Shown: positions 24,878 to 34,466 of the stretch, piece after piece | How positions within the stretch are numbered: position 1 is the stretch's first letter | How the letters are laid out: every line of letters begins with the position of its first letter | From: Diplolepis rosae | Lineage: Eukaryota > Arthropoda > Insecta > Hymenoptera > Diplolepididae | DNA: 64,000 nucleotides | Direction: 5' to 3' | NCBI GenBank assembly: GCA_030998225.1 | Contig: JAPYXD010000522.1 | Location: 7,254,001 to 7,318,000, forward strand | Position numbers and translations under genes: made by a program | The notes under the pieces: generated by a model | What the model saw: only the letters and a program-made list of their open reading frames with translations | What the model was told of the DNA's origin: nothing | The model's database searches: none

Positions 24878-25805
24878 TTAAGGCCACGGGCTAAACTGGT
24901 CACGTGACAAGATCCCTACTTTACCGGCAGTGCAGTTTGTGTAACCTCACCCAAATGCAAAGTTAGATACGGCCCAATACTGGCCCAGCATTGGCAAAAA
25001 TGTTTCCGAAAATCGGTTGCCAATATCGTGCCAATACTTGTTTTTGGCACAGCAACGGACCGATGCTGTGCTGAACTCTGGTTTTCTCACTTCCAGAATG
25101 GTTTGCCGTGGTAAAAGTGACAATCGGCTTGGTATAGGGCCGATACTGGGCCAAGTTTCGGTTGAAGATCGGTAAATTTAAACAATCGCCGCCGTTATAT
25201 TATTTTTTACAGAAATGGGGTTACCCCTGGCGAAAGTATCGGATAGGAATCCTTTCCGAGTCAATCAGAACTATTCCGATTCATTCCGATATCTGTATCC
25301 GAGCCAACACGAATCATTCCGATCCAATCCGAAAAACGCTTTGTATCTCGTTTGATGAAAAACGGTAAAAAATCGATCCGACCTAATCCGATTCAATCCG
25401 AGGCAACAATCCGAATGAGTCTGAACCAATCCGAAACCAAGTTTTCAATCCAGATCAATCCGAAACAATCCGAGCACGAATTGATCCAAACGGATTTTTC
25501 AAGTATAATCAATCCGAATCATTCCGAGGCCGAAATGATTCGGATTGATTCTGATTCATTTGTATTGTTGCCTTGGATTAAATCGGATCGATTTTTTACC
25601 GTTTTTCATCAAACGAGATACAAAGCGTTTTTCAAATTGGTTCGTAATGATTCGTATTGGCTCGAATACAGATATTGGAATGAATCAGAATAGTTCTGAT
25701 TGGCTCGGAATGAATTCCTATCCAATACTTTCGCCAGGGACACGAATTGAAAATTCTGGTAAGGTAGGAATTTATTAACGTGATCCAGTTGGTCCATGGC
25801 CTTAA
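24878..25805. mobile_element. Family E element carrying a family D insertion
   Basis: Left end TTAAGGCCACGGGCTAAACT then GTCACGTGAC and CTTTACCGGCA. The right end reads GTAAGGTAGGAATTTATTAA then GATCCAGTTGGTCCATGGCC. The family D element 25225-25739 interrupts it within the GGGGTTACACGAATTG segment, as comparison with 17741-17760 shows. Confidence 0.8.
25225..25739. mobile_element. Family D element with 10-bp-phased CCGA words
   Basis: A 515-bp insertion with CCCTGGCGAAAGTATCGGAT at the left and its near-complement ATCCAATACTTTCGCCAGGG at the right. The AC dinucleotide appears duplicated at 25223-25224 and 25740-25741. The left half carries CCGANNNANT units mostly spaced exactly 10 bp; the right half carries the complement, so the whole is an imperfect palindrome. 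Reading frames across it are artefacts of the repeat. Confidence 0.85.
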
Positions 25806-26209
25806 CAGCTGCATCGAAATTTGCCAATGTTCTCTCTAGTACCCACGATGCATCTTGCTGTGGTTTATAATGAATAGATTTATGGATAATAGTGTCATTG
25901 TTCATATATACATTCATACATACATAAATACAAGTACAATATACATAGAGACTCGTGCTCAGCTTCGTAATTCAGAATCCATTAGTCGACGGCTGCGTGG
26001 CTGTTAACGAACCTGCGGCTAATCAATTTTCACGACAGATAATCATTGGCTTTGGAGTCTAAAGTCACATGATGGGAAATGGTAAGGCAGCGTAAAAATG
26101 AGATCATTGACTTTCTCTGTCGCTTTGAAACCTCTTACGTTGTTAATTAGTTTGGTAAATCGACTTTTATATTAAGCTATTCCAAAATCTGTTTCGGAAT
26201 TAATCAGAA
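25806..26209. other. Unassigned stretch
   Basis: No gene or repeat end recognised. Confidence 0.4.
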
Positions 26210-28110
26210 AAACGTTTTGAATCTCATTTGATGCAAATCGATTAAAAACTAATCCGATTCATTCCGGTTCAATCCAAAACTTCAATACGAATTAATCTGA
26301 ACCAATCTGGACAAGTTTTTAATACGAATCAATCCAAACTAAACGAGACTTAAAACGTTTTTCCAATTGGTTCGGATTTGTTCAGAATGGCCCGGATTAA
26401 ATTTCTTTCCGAACATTTTTCCAAATTTAAAATGCTAAAGTAGGAGGCTTTCAAAATATAAACATTCTTTCAAATTCGAAGCATTAAATAATAGATATTT
26501 CTGGGCTTTGATCCGAATGAATCCGAGGTCGAAATGATTCGGATTCAAAAACCGGTTGAAATCAACCCGAACTCTAATTTATTTGGATTAAACAGTAATT
26601 AATTCGTATCGAACGAGACTTGAAACGGTTTACGAATTGGTTTAGAATGGAACGGATTAAATTTCTTTCAAATTCGAAGCATTAAATAATAGATATTTCT
26701 GGGCTTTGATCCGAATGAATCCGAGGTCGAAATGATTTGGATTCAAAAACCGGTTGAAATCAACCCGAACTCTAATTTATTTGGATTAAACAGTAATTAA
26801 TTCGTATCGAACGAGACTTGAAACGGTTTACGAATTGGTTTAGAATGGAACGGATTAAATTTCTTTCCGAACATTTTTCCAGATTTAGAATGCTAAAGTA
26901 GAAGGCTTTCAAAATATAAAAATTATTTCAAATTCGAAGCGTTAAATAATAGATATTTCTGGGATTTGATCCGAATGAATCCGAGGTTTATTTATTTGGA
27001 TTTAATAGTAATGAATCGGATTGACTTTTGACCGATCCGCATGGAACGCGACTTGAAACGTTTTACGGATTGGTTCAGGTAGCCCAGATTAAATTTCTTT
27101 CCGAAACATTTGCGGATTCATCTAATTAAAGTCTTGGTTTAAACCGTAATGAATCGGAGTTACTTTTGACCTATATGCATTGAGTGTGATTTGAAACATT
27201 TTTCCGAATGTTTCGAAACGTTCCGGAATGGACCGAATTAAATTTCTTTTCGAAACTTTTGCCACGGTTAGAATGGTAATGCAGGAGGCTTTCAAAATTT
27301 AAAGATTCTTAAAAAATAAGAAGCATTCAAATAATCGATATTTCTGTATTTCCATCCGAGTCGGAATGATTCGGATTGAAAAGTCGGTTTAAATCAATCT
27401 CAACTCAGATTTATACTGATTGAATACTTGGTTCGAATTAATTCGGATTCGTTTAATTAAAGTTTCGGATTAAACCATAATGAATTGGATTGATTTTTGA
27501 CCGACTGTCATCAAACAAGACTTGAAACATTTATCGGAATGGCCCGGATTAAATTTCTGTCCAAAAATTTTGCCAGGGTTGGAATGCTAAAATAGGAGTC
27601 TTTTAAAATATATAAATTCTTTAAAAACTCAAAACATTAAATAATAGATATTTCTGGTCTTCAATCCGAACGAATCCGAGGTCGGAATGATTCGAATTGA
27701 AAAGTCGGTTCAGCTTAATCCAAAGTTGGATTTATTTAAAATAAAAAACTTGGTTTGAATTTAATCGTTATGAATCGGATTGGCCCGGATTAACTTTCTT
27801 TCCGAAACTTTTGCCAGGATTGAAGGAGGCTTTTAAAAAATAAATATTTTTACAAAATAGGAAGCATTAAATAATAGATATTTCTGGAGTTCAATCCAAA
27901 TGAATCCGAGATTTAAATGATTCGGATTGAAAACTTTGTTAGGATTAATTCGAATTCATCGAATTAAAGTTGCGGATTAAACCATAATGAATGCATCGAA
28001 CAATACTTGAAACGTTTTTCGGATTGGTTCGGAATAATTCGGAAAAATAAAAGGCTTTTAAAACTATAAATATTCTTTCAAAATTCGAAGCATTAAATAA
28101 TCGATATTTC
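26210..28110. repeat. Degenerate tandem array of family D-like units
   Basis: The landmark AAATAATAGATATTTCTGG recurs at about 26485, 26688, 26944, 27330 (variant), 27635, 27870 and 28092 (variant). Between the landmarks lie GGATTNNNTCGG words. The units starting near 26465 and 26665 are almost identical over roughly 200 bp, so at least one duplication is recent. Confidence 0.75.
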
Positions 28111-28435
28111 GCAAAATTTGAACCATGGACGTTGGTTTATTGAATTTGAGGTTAATGCTTCAAATGAGTGAAAGTCCCCTAGATTAAAGAGCTTTCAGCT
28201 TCATATCTTAATGCATGCTGCTACCGAGCGGCGTTATGCAAATATATAGTATTACCATAAAACAATTAAACCGAGTTTCCATGTTTATGTACATACATAC
28301 CATTCGTACGTTAACATTGTCAGGATTGCCATTATTCATCGCAACCTCGACCTCTCACGAGAATAAATAAACAGGAGTAAAGCACTCAATTTTCATGGGC
28401 ATTAGGACATGTTTACCCAAAATACAAATAATTCA

Positions 28436-29325
28436 GCCCTGGCGAAAGTATCGATTTAAAATTAATTCCGAGCCAATCAGAACTATTCCAATTCATTCCG
28501 ATATCTGTATTCGAACCAATGCGAATCATTTCGAACCAATCCGAAAAACGTTTTGTATCTCGCTTGATGAAAAAAGGTCAAAAATCAATCCGGCTTAATA
28601 CAATTTATTCCGAAGCATCAGCCCGAATGAATTCAAACCAAACTGAATTAAGTTTTCAATCTGAGCTCGGATTGATCCAAATCGAGTTTTCAATCCGAAT
28701 TATTTAACCTCGGATGCATTCGGATTGATTCTGATTAAAAATTGGCGAAAATATCGTATTGAAATTCATTCCGAGTGAATCAGATCTATTCCGAACCATT
28801 CCGGAATCTGTTTCAGAACTATTCCGAGTCATTCCAATCCAATTCGAAAAACGTTTTATATCTCGTTTGATGTAAAAAAGTCAAAAATTAATCCGATTTA
28901 ATCCGAGATATCAATCCATATAAATCTGAGGTCGGAATCATTTGAATTGATTCTAATTGAAAATTCGGTTTGTTTCAATCCGAATTCGGATTGATTCAGA
29001 CTAATTGGGATTGAAAACTTGGACCGGATTGGTTCGAATTCATTTGGATTTATGCCTCGGATTAAATCGGATTAATTTTTTACTGTTTTCCATCAAGCGA
29101 GATACAAAACGTTTTTTGAATTGAATTGGAATGACTCGGAATAGTTCGGAAACAGATTCCGGAATGATTCAGAATAGATCTGATTCGCTCGGAATGAATT
29201 TCAATCCGATACTTTCGTCAGGGGAAATACAAAACGTTTTACGGATTGGCTCGAAATGTTAGATTAGCTCGGATACAGATATCGGAATGAATCGGAATAA
29301 TTCTGATTGGTTAGGGATCCTTATT
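28436..29325. mobile_element. Family D elements, adjoining copies
   Basis: CCCTGGCGAAAGTATCGATT at 28438 starts one copy. A GGCGAAAATATCGTATTGAA start lies at 28743, with a GATACTTTCGTCAGGGG end at about 29222. The remainder to 29325 is another truncated right half. CCGA/TCGG words fill the interior. Confidence 0.7.
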
Positions 29326-29354
29326 GTTAATCCGCTACTACATACAAGGGTAAC

Positions 29355-29650
29355 TAGACTCAAAAAAATATTTGGTTGAATCAACAAAACTTTGGTTAGT
29401 TCAAATCTAGGATTTTGTTATTATATAAACTACAAAATGTTTAATTGACCCAACACATTGTTCTGGTTAAGAATGTTTAGTTAATTCTACAAAAAAAAAT
29501 TTTTTATGTTACCAAACATTTGTTTGATACTGTCAAGCAATTTTATTGATGCAACCAAAGAAAATTTATATGATAAATTCAACCAAAAATTCTAAAACAT
29601 CCAAAAAATTTGTTTCATGTAACCAAAGATACGATTTTTTTCAAACAACT
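29355..29650. repeat. Diverged family C copy
   Basis: It begins ACTCAAAAAAATATTTGGTTG and is filled with TTTGTT/AACCAAA words. The right end is unclear. Confidence 0.5.
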
Positions 29651-29739
29651 TAAATTTGTTTCTAAATGTAGGGTCAAACTTGAAAAAACTTTTTAAAAAT
29701 ATTTTGTTTAATCAACCAAACATTTTATTGTTCATATTG

Positions 29740-30344
29740 CACTCAGAAAAATATTTGGTTGAATTAACAAAAAATTTTTTGTTTCAACTATAGTATTTTG
29801 TTATTATGCTGACAACAAAATGTTTGGTTGATTGAACATACACGGAGAAACTTTTTATATCAATTTTTACTATAGTATTTTTCAATTTAGGGAAAAACGT
29901 ATCACTTTGAGAATTTTTGTTAGTAAAAATACTAAACTTTATAATAATGATATGAAACTTCAGCATAGTTCATAGCAAATTTTACTATAGTGTATATTGA
30001 ATTTTCATATCATTATTATAAAGTTTAGTATTTTTACTAACAAAAATTATCAAAGTGATACGTTTTTCCCTAAATTGAAAAATACTATAGTAAAAATTGA
30101 TATAAAAAGTTTCTCCGTGTAATATTTGGTTAATCCAATAAAATTATTTCATTACTCAAAAAAATGCTTTGATTTATTAAAATCTCGTTGTTTAAATTTT
30201 TGCTTGATCCAAACAAATGTCTTAGTTTATTTTTAAGAAATTTCAACTATTTATTAGATTTAACCAAAAATTTTAATAAAGTCAACAAAATACTTTGTAA
30301 ATTTAACAAAACGATTTTGTTCAATGAATATTTTTTTTCTGAGT
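29740..30344. mobile_element. Family C element interrupted by the foldback
   Basis: The ends are CACTCAGAAAAATATTTGGTT and, on the right, TTTTTTTTCTGAGT. The interior carries AACCAAA/TTTTGTT words. The 279-bp foldback and its TA duplication split it; without the insert it would be about 325 bp. Confidence 0.75.
29841..30119. mobile_element. 279-bp near-perfect foldback element, TA duplication
   Basis: Arms 29841-29957 and 30003-30119 are inverted copies with, by my reading, one mismatch in 117 positions, around a 45-nt spacer. The ends are CACGGAGAAAC/GTTTCTCCGTG, flanked by TA at 29839-29840 and 30120-30121. It sits inside a family C element. No protein is encoded. The arms could pair into a long hairpin if transcribed. 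Confidence 0.93.
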
Positions 30345-31179
30345 CATGGATCCTACATTTTGAATTTGGAAATTCTGACGTTGAATTCGAATTTAGCGAC
30401 CCAGAAAAATTCTGTGATAGCGATTTTTACAAAAATTAAATAATTTGATACATTGTTCGAAATTTCAGTTGCATTATAGGACTGACGGTTTAGGAATTTG
30501 AAATTTTTACCGAATATTCGAATTTAGAGATCCAACCCAATCAACACAAGTAGGTAATCTGAAAATAAAAATATTTTTAATATTTATGAAAGTTACTGAG
30601 TTTTATCATTTTTGTCAATGCTAAACTTTCAAAACATAAAATAAAGGTTCGTGCCTGCCACGATAATTGAACATTTTTTAAAATTATCTCATTCGAAGTG
30701 GAAACAGAGTGTACCACAAATTCTCCCTCAATAACAGGAATTTGCATAAAGCAGCTTGTCTGAATTCCACTTCCACCTCTCACGTTAGGCCTCTCTGTTT
30801 CTCTATATGTAGATTTCAGATATATACTGACTGTCAGTCTATTATCAAGCTTGGTATTCCGAATCCTGTCTGATTCGGATTTCAAACCTAATTCCTGAAT
30901 AGGACTTGATTTCCGTTCCAAACTCCGCTGCATATATTCTCGGAGAAAAAAATCTGTTACATTTACTGAGTCTATAAATTAAAATAGTGACAGCATTAAA
31001 CTTCTCTTAATTTAACAGATAGTTCAGTACACTTATCTGCTTCTTTCCAAACAAAAGATTTTTTGATAAATATCACAGGAATTTATGTTAAATTTACAGA
31101 ATAAGGGATTTTCTTTAAAATTTTAATTCAACGGGAATTTCTGTAATGTTTATTGACAGATCTGTTAAATTTAGTTCCA
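30345..31179. other. Unassigned stretch
   Basis: A 118-codon minus frame at 30577-30933 is the longest here. It has no splice context or known motif, so it is not called. The part 30945-31170 resembles 4545-4680. Confidence 0.4.
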
Positions 31180-32660
31180 ATTCATTCGGATTGATGCCTC
31201 GGAATAAATCGTATTAAGTTGGATTAATTTTTGACCTTTTTTCATCCAATGACGCTGGCGAAAGTATCGGATTGGAATTCATTCCGAGGGAATCAGAATT
31301 ATTCGTTTTCATTCCGATATCAGTATCAGAGTCAATGCGAATCATTCCGAGCGAATCCGACAAACGTTTTGTATCTCGTTTGATGAAAAAAAGGTAAAAA
31401 ATCAGTCCGAATTAATACGATTCAATCCGAGGCATCAATCCGAATCAATCCGAGCTCGGATTGGATAAATCTGAGCTCGGATTGATTCGGATTGAAAAAT
31501 TGGTTCGGATTGGCTCAAATTCATTCGGATTGAAGCCTCGAATTAAATCGTATCAAGTCGAATTAATTTTTTACCTTTTTTCATCAAATGACCATAGCGA
31601 AAGTATCGGATTGGAATTCATTCCGAGCGAATCAGAATTATTCGGTTTCATTCCAATATCAGTATCAGAGTCAATGCGAATCATTCCGAGCGAATCCGAC
31701 AAACGTTTTGTATCTCGTTTGATGAAAAAAAGGTCAAAAATCAGTCCGACTTAATACGATTCAATCCGAGGCATCAATCCGAATGAATACGAACCGATCC
31801 GAATCAATCCGAGCTCGGATTGGATAAATCTGAGCTCGGATTGAAAAATTAGTTCGGATTGGCTCAAATTCATTCGGATTGAAGCCTCGAATTAAATCGT
31901 ATCAAGTCGAATTAATTTTTTACCTTTTTTCATCAAATGACCATAGCGAAAGTATCGGATTGGAATTCATTCCGAGCGAATCAGAATTATTCGGTTTCAT
32001 TCCGATATCAGTATCAGAGTCAATGCGAATCATTCCGAACGAATCCGACAATCGTTTTGTAACTCATTTGATGAGAAAAGGTCAAAAATCAGTCCGACTT
32101 GATACGATTCAATCCGAGGCATCAATCCGAATGAATACGAACCGATCTGAATCAATCCGAGCTCGGATTGGATAAATCTGAGCTCGGATTGATTCGGATT
32201 AAAAACTTTGTTCGGATTAGCTCAAATTCATTCGAAAGCGTCGAATTAAATCGTATCTAGTCGAATTAATTTTTTACCTTTTTTCATCAAATGACCCTGG
32301 CGAAAGTATCCAATTGGAATTTATTCCGAGAGAATCAGAATTATTCCGATTCATACCGATGTCTGTATCCGAGCCAATGTGAATCATTCCGAACCACTTC
32401 AAAAAACATTTTGTATCTCGTTTGATGAAAAGAGGTCAAAAATCAATCTGACTTAATACGATTTAATCTGAGGCATCAATCCGAAGCAAGTTTTAAATCC
32501 GAATAAACCCGAGATCGAAATGATTCAGATTAAAGATTATTTTTGGATCAATCTGGGCTCGGATTGATTCGGATTGAAAACTTGGTTTGGGTTTGTTTAG
32601 ATTGATGCCTTGAATTTAATCGGATAAAGTCGGATTGATTATTGATCGTTTTATGAACCT
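31180..32660. repeat. Tandem array of about four family D units
   Basis: The GCGAAAGTATCGGATTGGAA motif recurs at about 31257, 31607, 31945 and (variant) 32299, so the unit is about 340-355 bp. Units 2 and 3 are very similar. Long open frames here (31461-31754 and 31879-32175) are by-products of the repeat, not genes. Confidence 0.8.
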
Positions 32661-34068
32661 GGTAAACATAAAAGAATTTTTTTAATCAACCAAATCTTTT
32701 TCTAGTACTTGAAGCATGAACAAAAATTTGTATAAGTCAATGTCTTGAAAATAAATTCTAATTATTTTTATATTTCAAATTTACAATTTAATTAAATTTT
32801 ACTACGTCAGGTCCTTATAGATATTATAATGATCTCTATAATAATTTTAAAAAAAATTTTAACCATTTATTTTGTTGTAAAAGCCATGTACCAAAAAATT
32901 TTTTTCGTATATCAGCAAAATGAATACTTATTTACAATTTTAGTATATTATTATTATTATCCTTTTGTATTTGTATATATTGTGTTGATACAAAAAACAA
33001 ATGTTTTCTTTTATTCAGTCTGAGTAAAGAGAAAGCCAATTTCAACGTTAGGAACTTTTTACAATATTTGCTGTCCGGAACAAAGGGTTTAGTTGGCAAC
33101 ATACTGCTTTTCATAGCGATTTATTGTCCTGTTGGCTGTCCATTGGAGTAAATAATGAATGAACAGTACGAAAAGAGAATCTGCGTTGAATGCGAAATTC
33201 AATGGTGTTTTCATAGAGAAAGTTCTCGTATCCATTTACCCTGCAGTTATCGAGCTGACTGATTGAAATTAAATTATTATACCTTGCACGTACAGAGTCT
33301 TTTATTTCAAAATTAATTAATAATTAATTTAAAATGCAAACACATCTGTTAAATTAATTTTATTATATTGATGTGTAAAAACATCTTAATACTTTATTTT
33401 CATTTTTTATAACTAGTTTGCACAGAGGGCGTATAATTAAATTTATAACCTAACTTAGTGACGTAATTCATGAAAATTTGATAAATTTAGTTAACGTCAG
33501 AGGCAGAATGTTCTTTAGCTCCTGGTTTTATGCAATTTCTATACTCGCCTGTCGTGACAAAATCAGTTGCCTAATGACAGGCGTCGTTGCACATTTTATA
33601 TTTCCAGGATTTTCAGATATAATCTAATCTCTAATTCACAGATTCGTTTTCCTGAATCTAAATTTAAATCAATGACGAAACAAGAAAAATATTGAAGTTT
33701 TATTTCATATTAAAACGTTATTTATAATTGATACTTATATAAAATAGTCTAAAGAATGCAAAATAATTAAAAGATTCAAAAAAAATTTTTTTGGAAAAAT
33801 GAAAACCTACGAAAATAACACTTTTAATAATGTTTTTTATAATAGAATTTTTCCTTAATATCGCTTCTTACCAATATTTTAAAAATTATTAAATTTTTAT
33901 AAATCGTAGCTTATTTTTTCAGGGAAAATATTCTCAACAAACTCTACTGTTTTCAGTTTTTAAAGTAAAGTTTCCAAAGCCTGAAATCGTTTATAGAATG
34001 TTTTTAAAACAAACATTTTATTTTTCAAAATTGAAGATAGTAGACTTTATGAAAAAAAAACCGTTATT
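32661..34068. other. AT-rich stretch upstream of C3G exon
   Basis: Apart from a possible worn family C edge near 32670, no element of the named families and no coding exon is visible. Probably intronic to C3G. Confidence 0.4.
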
Positions 34069-34337
34069 CTCTAAATCTGAATAAGTCAAATTTTTACTGA
34101 TTGAACCAGTAATTTGCCTTTTTACTGATTCATCAGTGCAACAATATTTTTCACTGTCAAATCAGTTAATTTTCACTGTTTAAATCAATAAAAAATATTT
34201 TTCACTGTTACATCAGTTAATGTTCACTGAAGTAATCAGTGAAATTTGACTGGTTTACAGTAACCTCTTTTTAGCTATTTGAATCAGTCAAATTTCACTG
34301 ATAATCAGTAGATTTTGACTGAGTTTGATTTAGAGAG
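34069..34337. mobile_element. Family B element just upstream of a C3G exon
   Basis: Starts CTCTAAATCTGAATAAG and ends GATTTAGAGAG followed by TA. It ends about 130 bp before the splice acceptor of the first visible C3G exon. Confidence 0.75.
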
Positions 34338-34466
34338 TAAGAAGTTTTCTTGGTGTAGAAAATTAAAAGACGTTTGAATAGAAAGGAAGTAATTAGAATA
34401 CAAAAATAAATTCGAACATGTATTACTACAGATTTTATTTATTGAATAAAAATGTTTTTTTTACAG

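Noticed and set aside
30577..30933. 118-codon minus frame
   Set aside because: No recognisable motif, no start context, and neighbouring sequence is repeat debris.
31461..32175. Two frames of about 97 codons with similar proteins in series
   Set aside because: They arise from the repeated family D DNA; the same words occur on both strands and the frames follow the repeat, not a gene.
26210..32660. Possible CRISPR-like array because of regularly recurring words
   Set aside because: Units are degenerate, both-strand and 200-350 bp, without constant repeats and unique spacers; this is a eukaryotic transposon-derived array.
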